Below are positions 1 to 9,333 of a stretch of 26,856 bases of DNA, piece by piece (the stretch's first letter is position 1; the number at the start of each line of letters is the position of its first letter). Under the pieces are notes generated by a model, which was not told the DNA's origin, made no database searches, and saw only the letters and a program-made list of their open reading frames with translations. Source of the DNA: G020353115 sp964389685 (GTDB taxonomy: Bacteria; Bacteroidota; Bacteroidia; Bacteroidales; VadinHA17); the NCBI GenBank assembly GCA_964389685.1, contig CAYMFM010000053.1, positions 1 to 26,856 of the forward strand. Direction: 5' to 3'. The translations under genes and the position numbers were made by a program.

Positions 1-1304
1 TCCCAGAGCAGACCGGTACGGTAGTTTTCAATCATGACAACAATCGGACCCTGGTCGATTGCCAGGTATCGTTGGGGAAACCAGTCGTATGCCACTGAAA
101 ACGCATCGTAAAAACCATATTTTCCCAGCAGTTTATCACCATACACTTCATAAAAGGTACGCAGAGCATCCATTGAGTATTCCGGTGTATAGGGGAAGGA
201 GGAGAGAGCGGCAGTGGGGGAGATCACCCCGGCATCTTTCCCGGGTTTGTGTGCCATATAACCGACCTCACCATCTTCTTTCCGGGTGTAACTGGCTGTC
301 AGTCCCCAGCAATCCGGTCCGTATCCTTTGTATCCATTCGGATTTTCAATACACCATTGCCTGTTAATAAGGGTGTGGTTTTTGTTCAGTTCCCAGTAGT
401 TTGCATACCGGTCCACCAGTCCCCTGGGATCCAGTCCGAGGTAGGAATAGTGAGCCCAGAACAGGGGTCCTCCATATTCGGGTGCACTGTTGCTTTTCAG
501 TATCAACGGGTAACCGTAAGTAACCTGGTCGTGAACGATGTCGCCGTTTTTTGCCCACCCTTTATGATATACCTCTGCATTGATCGGATGTGTTGGTGAA
601 GATGCAGCCATGATGTAATAAATCAGGCATTCGTTGTATCCTCTTACCTGGTGGTTCATCTCCCAGCCATAATCGGGTGACCAGTGCCAGTACAAAACAT
701 CTTCGTTTTTGGTGAACCAGTTCCATTCGGCTTCGCGCCATAACTGATCAATTCGCTCTGCCAATGCTTTTTCTTCTGCATTACCAACTTTTAAGTATTG
801 TCTAACGGTAAGCAGTCCCTGGAAAAGATAAGCCGATTCAACGCCATCCGCCCCATTATCTTTTTTGCTGAAGGGTTTTGCTTTTCCTGTTTCTCCATAG
901 ATCCAGTGCGGATACATACCATGAAACCGCTCTGCCCTTTCGAGAAAACGAACGATCTTATCAAGCCGCTGTACACCCTCTTCCCGGCTGATGAATCCCC
1001 TTTCGATCCCCACAACAATTGCCATCAAACCAAAACCGGAACCTCCCGAAGCAATTACATTCTTATCGTCCTGAGGATAGATCCCATCCACATGGTATCG
1101 TTCCCTTGCCATTCCGGAATTTGATTCCGCACCATCCCAGAAGTATTGGAATGTTCTGTACTGGATCAATGTCAGGAGGGAGTCATCGGATATTTTCTCC
1201 TGTTGATCAGCTTCCTGTTTTACTCCGCTGCCGCAACTCATGATGACAGGTATGGCTGGTAAGAGCAATATATATTTAAAGAATTTTGATCTTTCTTTTT
1301 TCAT
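1..1304 (-). CDS. GH144-family (glycoamylase-fold) glucanase lipoprotein, 3' end cut by window edge
   Basis: The frame starts at ATG 1302-1304 and stays open for 434 codons to the window edge. The N-terminus is a lipoprotein signal with lipobox ending at Cys24 (VIMSC). The catalytic domain begins near residue 42 and is clearly homologous to the neighbouring gene at 1314-3290; shared blocks include SGGSGFG, the D153-G-V-E156 acidic motif, RGYNE (Glu225) and IAIDQGPIVVMIENYR-like text near 415-430. The family (PF10091/GH144) contains endo-beta-1,2-glucanases. As I recall, candidate catalytic acids in the Chitinophaga enzyme are a D-x-x-E and a Glu 69 residues later; the same spacing is present here (156 to 225). 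By comparison with its paralogue only about 20-25 residues are missing. It lies 9 bp after its upstream paralogue, so it is co-transcribed. It lacks the N-terminal Ig-like domains and the acidic run after the lipid Cys. Family call is firm; exact substrate is inferred. Confidence 0.88.
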   Translation of the reverse strand, partial: MKKERSKFFKYILLLPAIPVIMSCGSGVKQEADQQEKISDDSLLTLIQYRTFQYFWDGAESNSGMARERYHVDGIYPQDDKNVIASGGSGFGLMAIVVGIERGFISREEGVQRLDKIVRFLERAERFHGMYPHWIYGETGKAKPFSKKDNGADGVESAYLFQGLLTVRQYLKVGNAEEKALAERIDQLWREAEWNWFTKNEDVLYWHWSPDYGWEMNHQVRGYNECLIYYIMAASSPTHPINAEVYHKGWAKNGDIVHDQVTYGYPLILKSNSAPEYGGPLFWAHYSYLGLDPRGLVDRYANYWELNKNHTLINRQWCIENPNGYKGYGPDCWGLTASYTRKEDGEVGYMAHKPGKDAGVISPTAALSSFPYTPEYSMDALRTFYEVYGDKLLGKYGFYDAFSVAYDWFPQRYLAIDQGPIVVMIENYRTGLLW

Positions 1305-1313
1305 GGGATTTAT

Positions 1314-3290
1314 TTATTCATATGTAAAGCCAAGCAATGTCAGTCCATCCTGGATTTCCGGGGCTGACATGAACAGATTCCATAGCAGCTGAGTGCGGTA
1401 ATTCTCTATCATCACGATGATGGGTCCCTGGTCGATGGCAATGTTGCTGGTTGTATACCATTCAGCCGTCACATTAAAGGCGTCATAGAAGCCATACGGT
1501 CCCCATATCCTGTCTCCGAGCATATAGTAGAAATGCCGCATGGCTTCCATGGATTCTTCCGGAGTAAAGGGTATCGAGGAAAGCGCAGCCGTAGGAGTGA
1601 TCACCCCACGATCATTGGTCGGGGAATGGGCAGAATAACCAAGGTTACCATCACTGGCAGTCAGTCCCCAGGAATGCTCATTGTATCCTACGTAGTTGTA
1701 GGGATTGACAATACAATACTGGCGATTGATCAATGTATGGTTAACTACCTGTTCCCAGTAATTGGCATACTGATCGCTCAGGTTGCGCGGATCCACACCC
1801 AGGAAGGTATACTGTTCGAAGAACAGCGGTCCCCCGTAATCACGGCCGAGGGGCAGGGTGATCCCGTAAAAGGTTTTTCCGTTGATCATGTTGGATCCTG
1901 CTCCCCAACCCTCTTCATAGACCTCTTTTGTAATGCCATGAGTAGGAGAGGCAGCAGCCATGATATAGGTTATCAGGCATTCATTCCATCCCCTGATCTT
2001 ATGGTTCTTTTCAAATTCATAATTGGGAGACCAATGCCAGGTCAGAGAGTTTTCACCCTGTGTGTACCAATCCCATTCAATGGTTTGGTAGAGGGAATTG
2101 ATGCTGTCAATCAGGGCGCTTTCCTGCGTATTGCCGGCATCCAGGTACTGCCGTGCTGCAATCAGTCCCATTGCCATGTAGGATGTTTCCACCAGGTCAC
2201 CACCGTCATCGTTTGAACTGAAAGGAATTACACTACCGGTAGTGCCGTTCAGCCAGTGTGACCAGGCACCGTGAAAACGGTCTGCATCGCTTCCGAGGAA
2301 ATGAACAATTTTTTCAAGCCGGTCGATCCCTGCCTGGCGGGTAATGAACCCGCGTTCAATACCAACAAGGATTGCCATCACGCCAAACCCCGATCCCCCT
2401 GAGGTGACCGTTTCGTTAGAGGTATTGCGCTCCCTGTTCAGTCCGCTGACCGGGTGACCAAAATACCAGAAGTACTTGAACGTTTGTTCCTGAACCAGGG
2501 TTAACAGCTCTTCATCCGTGATTTCCGGGAATTTGTAGCTGGTGTCAATCATTGTATAAAATTCCAGCTGCAGGCCCTCAAATTCCCTCTCCATACCGTC
2601 AGCAAGTGCTGCTGAAATGTTGAATTTCATTTTACGGTAATATGGAAGGGATTTCACAACTTCAAAGGTGAAAATGGAATCGGTCACCTTTTCGATTGCC
2701 ATGTCATAGGAAACAGCACCACGGGTTACAGAAGAATGTGTGACCAGGAGATCTTTGGAGACCGAATTGGAAAAAGTAACCTCAAAAACAGGCAAGAAGC
2801 TGATATCCTGTATCCTTGCTTGCTGATCTACAATCTCCCCGTCTATTCTTATTTCCGTGATATTAAGTGGCGGGTTCAATGTCTTAAAGCTTACTTCAAG
2901 GCCCGGAAACAACTCTCCCTTGCTCCCTTTTAGCCCTGATCCGAGAGAAACGGTATAAGTGGAATTTTGCGACAGTTTATCCTGTGGCATCCCGGAAACC
3001 GTTCTCAAACCATCCAGGTAGGATAAATGGAGTTCAACGACATTTTCACCCTGGTCGTACAACATAAAATTTTCGGTAACGGTGGATGTATCAAGGACCT
3101 GGGAAAACCGCACAACTACCGGGCGGTCGGTTGCCATTCCCTTATTCAGCTCATCCAGTTGTAATTCGTCGCTCCCGACACTCACGGAGATCAGCTGCAA
3201 CTGACCGGGTTCCGGCTTTTCTTCCTCTTCTTTTTTGCAGGATAAAGATAATAGAAGAACTAATCCTATTATGTAGAAAATAGGCCTCAC
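1314..3290 (-). CDS. GH144-family glucanase lipoprotein with two N-terminal Ig-like domains
   Basis: 658 residues. A lipoprotein signal ends at Cys18 (LSLSC) and is followed by KKEEEE, which resembles the Bacteroidota lipoprotein export signal for surface display. Residues about 33-137 resemble a Big_5-type Ig-like domain, about 142-246 a second beta domain, and 255-650 the GH144/PF10091 catalytic domain. Conserved blocks are SGGSGFG (297-303), DDGGDLVE (361-368), GWNE (434-437) and IAIDQGPIIVMIENY (617-631). Asp365/Glu368 and Glu437 have the same spacing as in the paralogue downstream. The expected activity is endo-hydrolysis of beta-1,2-glucan to sophorooligosaccharides, probably on the cell surface. 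It is the fourth gene of the SusC/D operon, 82 bp after the LamG lipoprotein and 9 bp before the second GH144 gene. The Ig-like domains make it much longer than the single-domain paralogue. A different glucan substrate cannot be excluded. Confidence 0.9.
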   Translation of the reverse strand: MRPIFYIIGLVLLLSLSCKKEEEEKPEPGQLQLISVSVGSDELQLDELNKGMATDRPVVVRFSQVLDTSTVTENFMLYDQGENVVELHLSYLDGLRTVSGMPQDKLSQNSTYTVSLGSGLKGSKGELFPGLEVSFKTLNPPLNITEIRIDGEIVDQQARIQDISFLPVFEVTFSNSVSKDLLVTHSSVTRGAVSYDMAIEKVTDSIFTFEVVKSLPYYRKMKFNISAALADGMEREFEGLQLEFYTMIDTSYKFPEITDEELLTLVQEQTFKYFWYFGHPVSGLNRERNTSNETVTSGGSGFGVMAILVGIERGFITRQAGIDRLEKIVHFLGSDADRFHGAWSHWLNGTTGSVIPFSSNDDGGDLVETSYMAMGLIAARQYLDAGNTQESALIDSINSLYQTIEWDWYTQGENSLTWHWSPNYEFEKNHKIRGWNECLITYIMAAASPTHGITKEVYEEGWGAGSNMINGKTFYGITLPLGRDYGGPLFFEQYTFLGVDPRNLSDQYANYWEQVVNHTLINRQYCIVNPYNYVGYNEHSWGLTASDGNLGYSAHSPTNDRGVITPTAALSSIPFTPEESMEAMRHFYYMLGDRIWGPYGFYDAFNVTAEWYTTSNIAIDQGPIIVMIENYRTQLLWNLFMSAPEIQDGLTLLGFTYE

Positions 3291-3372
3291 TAACGTACGA
3301 TTTTTTATTCAAAGAGGTAAAAGAAGAGGACTTCCAGTCAGGAAATCCCCTTCTTTGGATAAATTTTAATCC

Positions 3373-4731
3373 CTACTGCTCATTTGCATAGAGCGTGGCG
3401 ACTTCCGTTTCGGTAAAGGGTACGCTGAAAATCCTGAACTCGTCAATCGCTCCCTTGAAGAAATTTTTCTGATTGGAATCTTTGAGGAGAACATCCTGGT
3501 AATTACACCAACCTGTTGATGTGCTTGTCGATGAACAGGCACTCCCCAGGGTCAGTGATGCTTCCAGCCCATCAACCGGCGTGACTCCATCATTGAGCAT
3601 ATCCCACAGGGTAAGATCCGACATCAACCAGTCGTATCCGTTTGTGTTCCATTGAAAAGCAGCATACCTGACCCCATTTACATAAATGGTCTTGGTCCGT
3701 GCCGTGGCATCAAAGGTCATTACAAGATGTACCCACCTGTCTGTTACAGAAGTTTTCATGAAATCACTATTACCTGTCAACGCGCTGATCACATAGCTCC
3801 ATCCACTGCCCGTGCTACCGGCATCATAGTTCTCGTCGCTGTTGTCGTTCACTTCAGTCCAGGCAGTACCTTTTGGATTCGTTGCTGCATTATTACCTGC
3901 ATTTACATGCGCGGTACCATATTTCAGGAAGAACTTCGGATATCCATCAGCCTGTGGATCATTACTTCTTCTACCCATTTCCAGGAAGTATCCTCTCTCA
4001 GCTGCTAAACCCATCGGCCAACGCATCTGAGGCGGATCAGTGGTTTCCATTCCTTCATAATCAGCCGATGCCGTTTTAAACCAGAAGCTGATGGTTATGC
4101 TCGGGCTGATCAGGTCGGCGGCGTAAGCAACTTCCACAAGATTCCCTTCTCCGGTAAAGTAAGCGGCAGCATTCGCCGTATTGTTCCTGTCATCCGTAAA
4201 TCCAAGCGTTCCGACAGTGGTAACGGTGTGGTTTCCTGTTTCATCGGTGGCAGTTTGATCATCGAAACTCAGGTGAAGAACCATGTACTCATCGTTTGGA
4301 ATATTCATTCCCGAGGTTCTGAAACCGAGTGTATTGCCGCTGAAAGCCACACCATTGGTGCCTTCGATAGCCGTTGAAATCTCGATACTGAATTGACTGC
4401 CTCCATCCCATCCCTCGGTAGGTGTTGCAGTAACTACCGGACCAACGGTGGCTAAGGTATAATCCTGCAGCGTTGCTTCATCCGTATTGGTGATCTTGAA
4501 GCTGGTGGTGCTAACCGTAGCCGGATCAACATTGGAAGAGAAGGTGGCTATGATCAGCGCATCCTCGGGGACATCCGTTACCAGAGTTGCCCCGGCAAGA
4601 TCAAGTCCACCATCGGTCATCAAGCTCACCAACTTGAACTCCTTTTTCTTTTCCTCTTCACATCCCGTGAAGAGCATGATTCCTGCAAGCAGGAATAAAG
4701 ATAAAACGAAACTACATTTTCTCATAATCAT
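3373..4731 (-). CDS. LamG/concanavalin-like surface lipoprotein, probable glycan-binding protein
   Basis: 452 residues; the start may be Met1 or Met3, both leading into one lipoprotein signal with Cys24 (LFTGC), followed by EEEKKK. Residues about 33-135 look like the same Big_5-type Ig-like domain found in the 658-residue glucanase; about 150-445 is a laminin-G/concanavalin A-like jelly roll, recognised from LHLSFDDQTATDETGNHT, the SITISFWFKT strand, WVHLVMTFDA with TKTIYVNG, and the terminal AIDEFRIFSVPFTETEVATLY. Such domains in Bacteroidota often bind carbohydrate or act as hydrolase accessory modules. Its place, 22 bp after SusD and before the hydrolases, is where SusE/SusF-type surface glycan-binding proteins sit, so I infer that role. 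No catalytic motif is recognised, although some LamG-fold proteins are enzymes. Confidence 0.85.
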   Translation of the reverse strand: MIMRKCSFVLSLFLLAGIMLFTGCEEEKKKEFKLVSLMTDGGLDLAGATLVTDVPEDALIIATFSSNVDPATVSTTSFKITNTDEATLQDYTLATVGPVVTATPTEGWDGGSQFSIEISTAIEGTNGVAFSGNTLGFRTSGMNIPNDEYMVLHLSFDDQTATDETGNHTVTTVGTLGFTDDRNNTANAAAYFTGEGNLVEVAYAADLISPSITISFWFKTASADYEGMETTDPPQMRWPMGLAAERGYFLEMGRRSNDPQADGYPKFFLKYGTAHVNAGNNAATNPKGTAWTEVNDNSDENYDAGSTGSGWSYVISALTGNSDFMKTSVTDRWVHLVMTFDATARTKTIYVNGVRYAAFQWNTNGYDWLMSDLTLWDMLNDGVTPVDGLEASLTLGSACSSTSTSTGWCNYQDVLLKDSNQKNFFKGAIDEFRIFSVPFTETEVATLYANEQ

Positions 4732-4753
4732 AAAATTTAGGTTAACGAAAAAT

Positions 4754-6238
4754 TTAATTCCAGTTTGGATTTTGTGTCATTTTTCCTTCCGACAGATCGA
4801 TCTCCTGCTGTGGAATGGGAAGAAGCTCGTTTTTCCCTTCCGTAAATCCCAGGGGACCGAGTACTTCAGCCATTCGTCCCTGTCGCATCAGGTCGAAGTA
4901 ACGGATGGTTTCGAAAGCCAGTTCATGGCGCCGTTCTTCCCATATTAATTGTCTCAGGGCATCTTTGTCCGTTTCTGTCCGGTCGGGAAGGATCGTTTCA
5001 TTCCCTCCGCGGGCTCTTTCCCTCACCATATTCAGGTAAACGAGTGCCTGCGTTGGGTTATTGTTCTCGTTGTGCGCTTCGGCGGCCATAAGCAGAACAT
5101 CGGCATAACGAATCACCCGCCTGTTGTGTCCCCAGTTATCCTGGGCACCCGTGGCGCCATTAACATACACTTTCTGGTTGTAACATTCAATTTCAACAAT
5201 ATTTCCCAGCCCGTCATAGGTAGTGTCCGAGGTAAGGTCGCTTCCTTCAATCAGGACACCATGCAGCACCTCGCCCAGATAGATTACCGAAGCATCCAGT
5301 CTGGGGTCTTCGGTTTCGAAATGGTTGATATAATCCCAGGATGGCCGTCCAAAACCCCATCCCCAGTTGGGTGTTCCCCTGACTCCCTGGGTGTTGCCAT
5401 ACTGGTTTCCACCCTGGCTACGACCTAGGGGAATTGCCCCCACTTCAAAGATGGAACCGGGCCCATTTTCACCTTCCAAGGAAAAGACACTGGCCCAGTC
5501 CGGATCGAGGCTGTATTGCCCTGACTGTATTACCTCCTCGGCATAATTCTGGGCATTTGGATAATCGTGCAGGTGAAGGTATACTCTTGCCAGTAGAGCC
5601 TTGGCTGCTCCCCGGGTAGCCCGTCCCAGATCCTCATTCCCATACTCGCTTTTCTCAGGTAATTCCTGTGCAGCATACTCCAGATCGGGAATGATGATAT
5701 CGTTATAAATTTCAGCAGCCGGGGATCGTGCAACCGTGCGATCGGGATTTATGGTTGTGATCTTCGGAATGTCTCCCCACAATTGAACGAGGGTGAAGTA
5801 TATATAGGCACGGATGAATTTTGCCTCTCCAATATAACGGGATTTCAGCTCTTCACCCATGGGTATTGCCGGTAACTTTTCTATCACAATGTTGGTCTGC
5901 CTGACGGATTGATAGAGTGTCTGATACCAGGCAAGAACATACGCATGGGAGGGGCTGAAGGAGAAGTTTTCAAACTGTTGCAGGTCCGGATTGGACCCAT
6001 TCTCACTTCCCTTGGTCTGGTCATCAGCCATGATATCAGCCAGGGGATATCCCCCCATGATCCACCAGTTTCTCAGGTTGTTGTAAGCAGCATTGGTTAC
6101 CAGGTATGCATCGTTTTCATTTGCCGGGTAAGTCTCATCCGTGATGGTGGTGAGCGGAGGATTCTCGAGAAAAGACTCCGAACATCCCAGAAGGATTGCA
6201 AGTATCGGGAAATAGAGAAAAGATCGAATTGTCTTCAT
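4754..6238 (-). CDS. SusD/RagB-family outer-membrane glycan-binding lipoprotein
   Basis: 494 residues with a lipoprotein signal ending at Cys19 (LLGCS), then the typical SusD N-terminus ESFLENPPLTTITDETY. The body has the helical, TPR-like SusD fold signatures: AKFIRAYIYFTLVQLWGDIP, the RAAKALLARVYLHLHDY-like segment, RYADVLLMAAEAHNE, YLNMVRERA, and the C-terminal LIWEERRHELAFETIRYFDLMRQGR followed by LLPIPQQEIDL. SusD proteins cap the SusC barrel at the cell surface and capture oligosaccharide. The gene starts 12 bp after the SusC stop and is followed 22 bp later by the LamG lipoprotein. Length is normal for the family. The ligand is inferred from the GH144 neighbours. Confidence 0.96.
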   Translation of the reverse strand: MKTIRSFLYFPILAILLGCSESFLENPPLTTITDETYPANENDAYLVTNAAYNNLRNWWIMGGYPLADIMADDQTKGSENGSNPDLQQFENFSFSPSHAYVLAWYQTLYQSVRQTNIVIEKLPAIPMGEELKSRYIGEAKFIRAYIYFTLVQLWGDIPKITTINPDRTVARSPAAEIYNDIIIPDLEYAAQELPEKSEYGNEDLGRATRGAAKALLARVYLHLHDYPNAQNYAEEVIQSGQYSLDPDWASVFSLEGENGPGSIFEVGAIPLGRSQGGNQYGNTQGVRGTPNWGWGFGRPSWDYINHFETEDPRLDASVIYLGEVLHGVLIEGSDLTSDTTYDGLGNIVEIECYNQKVYVNGATGAQDNWGHNRRVIRYADVLLMAAEAHNENNNPTQALVYLNMVRERARGGNETILPDRTETDKDALRQLIWEERRHELAFETIRYFDLMRQGRMAEVLGPLGFTEGKNELLPIPQQEIDLSEGKMTQNPNWN

Positions 6239-6250
6239 GATTCCTCTGTT

Positions 6251-9211
6251 TTAAAATGTAAGATTAATACCAATACCATATACACTGGTTACAGGATATA
6301 CTCCCGTATCGATTCCGTTCATGCGCACGCTTCCTCCGATTTCCGGTGTATAACCCGCATACTCTGTTAAAGTAAATACGTTGGTGCCCCGCAGGAAAAC
6401 ATGGGCACGTTCAATCTTCAGTTTGGTAGTCAGGCTGCTGGGAAGATCGTATCCAAGGGTAAGGCTCCTGAGCCGGAAGAAAGAACCGTTGTGTATGAAC
6501 CAGTCGGACTCGCTGTAGTTAATACCGCCTGCTGTCACCCTGGGTTCAGAATTGGTCGATCCCTCGCCATCCCACGCATCCAGGATCCGTTTCTGGTAAT
6601 TGTATTGCCCGGCTCTGATAGCATCTTTCCCATCGTAAATTTCCTGTCCCAACTCACCCTGGAAATCGACAGCCAGTGTGAATCCTTTGTACCTGACAGT
6701 TGCATCCAGTCCGAAAATGAAATCCGGAATGGGTGATCCCAGGTAGGTTCTGTCATCCGGTGTGATCTCCCCGTCTTTATTCACGTCAACATAGCGGAAA
6801 TCCCCTACTCCCTGAGTGGAAATATGGGGATAGGCATCGAGTTCAGTCTGATTCTGAAATACTCCATCTACCTTGTACCCATAGAAATACCCGATGGATT
6901 CGCCCACGGCGACCCGTTTCACGTTCTGCCCGTTACCCAGGCTGCCCAACAGCAGGAAATTGTCGGCACCTGTCTGTTCACCCATCTTGATCACTTCATT
7001 GTAAACGGTTGAACCCACGGCATTTACTTCATAGAAAAGGTTCCCGCGGGTATCCCGCCAGGAGATGTTGAATTCCAATCCCCGGTTTTTAACATCTGCT
7101 GCATTGAATGCAACATAGGCAAACGATCCGTTGCCGAAGTGACCGGGGAGCGGCAGGTCGATCAGAATATCCTTAGTTACCTTCTGGTAATAATCCATCT
7201 CCAGGGTCAGTTTGTTCTTCATCAATCCGATTTCAATACCCCCGTTCGCCTGATTTGCCTCTTCCCAGCGAATCAGTGGATTGCCACTGGTCCCATAGGT
7301 AGAACCCGGATAGAGCGTCTCATTGACTCCGAATACAGCACCAAGTTCACTTTGAATCAGTGTAAACCGTTCATTGGTATCCACCTTATCATTACCCACG
7401 ATACCCCAGCTTCCCCTGATCTTTAAATTGGAGATAAACGGGACGTCAAAGAATCCCTCTTCGGAAACTCTCCATCCGGCAGCAAAGGAAGGGAAATTTC
7501 CCCACCGGTTGTCTCCGGAAAAGACCGAAGATCCATCCCTGCGAAAGGTTGCTGTCAGGAGGTACCGGCCGCGGAAGACATAATTTGCCCGGAACAGGTA
7601 GGATACCATGGTCTTGACCGAGGCACTGTTACTGATCAGAATATCGGTGAGGTCGTTGGACAAATACTGGATATCATCCCGGATCAGGTTCCTTCCCGAT
7701 CCGGAGAACCCTTCACTGCTGAACTTCTGAGCAGTGTAGCCAATGACGGCATCCAGGTAATGGGCATTTCGTTCAAAATTAAAATTCAGGGTGTTCTCCC
7801 ACAGCCAGTTTTCACGTGAGGTACGATCCTTGCTGAGCCTGGTCTCTTCATTCTGCTGCTGTGGAGTTACAAAAAATACCGGTGTAAAACTCTTTCCATC
7901 AGCGTATTCAAGATCAATGCCAAAGCTGGACCGGAAGGTAAAATGCCGGAGGAATGAGACATCTGCATAGAAGTTACCAACGGACCGTAAGCCATCCCTT
8001 GTGTTGTTATTGTATTCAATGGATGCCAGTGGATTGCCGTTGCCGCGGATCCCATAGAAATTACCCTCCTCATCATAAGGAGGATCGGTTGGCCATGCCC
8101 TCAGTGTGGAAGCCACAACATTCGCTGCAGATCCCTGGTCGAACAAGCTAAAGGTAAGGTTATGACCGATATGGATGAAGTCATTCATCAGGTATTCATT
8201 GTTTACCTTAATACTCAACCGCTCGTAAAAGGATTTTGGAATAACGCCTTCCTGGTTGAAATAACCGACACCGGCATAATAACGGGCTTTTGACCCCCCC
8301 CCGCTGATGGAAAGCTGGTAGTTCTGAATGGGGGCAACCGTCCTGTAAACCTCCCGTTGCCAGTCGGTATTCTCAAGAAGATCCAGGTTGTTGAATGTCC
8401 CCGGGGTGATTTTGTTTACGGTTTGGGCAAATTCCCTGGCATTCAACATGTCAATGTAATGCTGGATGGTCTGAAGATCGTATCCGGCTGTCAGGTTAAT
8501 GATCGATTTCTCCCCCAGTGTACCGGACTTGGTGGTTATGATGATTACACCATTGGCTCCCCTGGAACCATACATTGCCGTGGAGGAAGCATCCTTAAGT
8601 ACCTCAATGGACTCAATATCCGCAGCATTCAGGAAGGTGATATCGTCAAGGATGACACCATCCACAACAAAAATGGGATCCGGGTTTCCAAAGGTGCCGA
8701 CCCCCCGGATGCGTACCGTGGGAGATGAACCCGGAGCTCCTGAATTGCTGGTAACACGGACACCTGCCACCTTTCCCTGCAAAGCCTGCTCGGCAGAAGA
8801 GGAGGGGATCTTCAACAGATCATCACCCTTCACCGAAGAGACCGAACCGGTAAGATCACTCTTTTTTACTGTACCATAACCAATCACCACCACCTCATCC
8901 ACACCAATGAGCATTTCAGCCATCTCAATATTGATTTCGGTCTGGTCACTCACCTGGATCTCCTGCGCAGTAAATCCCACAAAACTAAATACTACGATAT
9001 CACCCGGAGTAACACCTATACTGTAATTACCGTCCAGATCAGTTATGGTTCCCTGTTGAGTTCCTTTTATGTATATGCTTACACCGGGCAAGCGGATACC
9101 GGACTCATCCGTAACCCTGCCGGTAATGGTCACTGGTTCCTGCGCTTGCAAAACAATACCGCAGAAAAACCATAAAAACAACAATGTGAATATGGAACGA
9201 ATCCTTTTCAT
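6251..9211 (-). CDS. SusC/RagA-family TonB-dependent outer-membrane transporter
   Basis: 986 residues. The signal peptide ends about Gln24 (LQAQ). Residues about 26-115 are a CarboxypepD_reg-like beta domain (VTITGRVTDESG, DLDGNYSI), followed by the SusC linker DEVVVIGYGTVKKSDLTGSV (105-124), the plug domain (about 120-230, with VRIRG 166-170, DPIFVVDGV and YGSRGANGVIIITTKSG) and a beta barrel ending in an aromatic strand (YGIGINLTF). It imports oligosaccharide across the outer membrane with energy from TonB-ExbBD. It is first in the minus-strand operon and is divergent from the sensor/regulator gene. The barrel length is usual for the family. Family call is certain; the substrate, probably beta-1,2-linked gluco-oligosaccharide, is inferred from the two GH144 genes downstream. 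Confidence 0.97.
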   Translation of the reverse strand: MKRIRSIFTLLFLWFFCGIVLQAQEPVTITGRVTDESGIRLPGVSIYIKGTQQGTITDLDGNYSIGVTPGDIVVFSFVGFTAQEIQVSDQTEINIEMAEMLIGVDEVVVIGYGTVKKSDLTGSVSSVKGDDLLKIPSSSAEQALQGKVAGVRVTSNSGAPGSSPTVRIRGVGTFGNPDPIFVVDGVILDDITFLNAADIESIEVLKDASSTAMYGSRGANGVIIITTKSGTLGEKSIINLTAGYDLQTIQHYIDMLNAREFAQTVNKITPGTFNNLDLLENTDWQREVYRTVAPIQNYQLSISGGGSKARYYAGVGYFNQEGVIPKSFYERLSIKVNNEYLMNDFIHIGHNLTFSLFDQGSAANVVASTLRAWPTDPPYDEEGNFYGIRGNGNPLASIEYNNNTRDGLRSVGNFYADVSFLRHFTFRSSFGIDLEYADGKSFTPVFFVTPQQQNEETRLSKDRTSRENWLWENTLNFNFERNAHYLDAVIGYTAQKFSSEGFSGSGRNLIRDDIQYLSNDLTDILISNSASVKTMVSYLFRANYVFRGRYLLTATFRRDGSSVFSGDNRWGNFPSFAAGWRVSEEGFFDVPFISNLKIRGSWGIVGNDKVDTNERFTLIQSELGAVFGVNETLYPGSTYGTSGNPLIRWEEANQANGGIEIGLMKNKLTLEMDYYQKVTKDILIDLPLPGHFGNGSFAYVAFNAADVKNRGLEFNISWRDTRGNLFYEVNAVGSTVYNEVIKMGEQTGADNFLLLGSLGNGQNVKRVAVGESIGYFYGYKVDGVFQNQTELDAYPHISTQGVGDFRYVDVNKDGEITPDDRTYLGSPIPDFIFGLDATVRYKGFTLAVDFQGELGQEIYDGKDAIRAGQYNYQKRILDAWDGEGSTNSEPRVTAGGINYSESDWFIHNGSFFRLRSLTLGYDLPSSLTTKLKIERAHVFLRGTNVFTLTEYAGYTPEIGGSVRMNGIDTGVYPVTSVYGIGINLTF

Positions 9212-9247
9212 GTTATTTTGGAGTATTTAGGACAAATAATAAAAATA

Positions 9248-9277
9248 CAAGATAACCAATTGAGACCATGAAGTCAA
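9248..9277 (-). promoter_or_regulatory. Candidate Bacteroidota-type promoter for the SusC operon
   Basis: Reading the minus strand, TTG (9277-9275) is followed after 20 bp by TATCTTG (9254-9248). This loosely matches the Bacteroidota pattern of a TTTG/TTG -33 element and a TAnnTTTG -7 element. It would give a leader of about 30-35 nt before the ATG at 9211. The -7 match is imperfect, so this is a weak call. Confidence 0.3.
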
Positions 9278-9321
9278 CATTTAAACCACACCTTGAACGC
9301 TTCATCCTGTAAAAAGCATTG

Positions 9322-9333
9322 GTGTAGCTACAC
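9322..9333. promoter_or_regulatory. Perfect 12-bp palindrome, candidate operator
   Basis: GTGTAGCTACAC reads the same on both strands. It lies in the divergent gap, about 110 bp upstream of the SusC ATG and about 80 bp upstream of the transcription start suggested by the candidate promoter. Such a site would suit a dimeric activator such as the LuxR-type regulator encoded next door. The function is inferred from symmetry and position only. Confidence 0.4.

Noticed and set aside
1533..2216. 227-codon open frame on the plus strand inside the long GH144 gene
   Set aside because: It is antisense to a well-conserved catalytic domain and its translation shows no recognisable fold, signal or repeat. 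It is a shadow frame.
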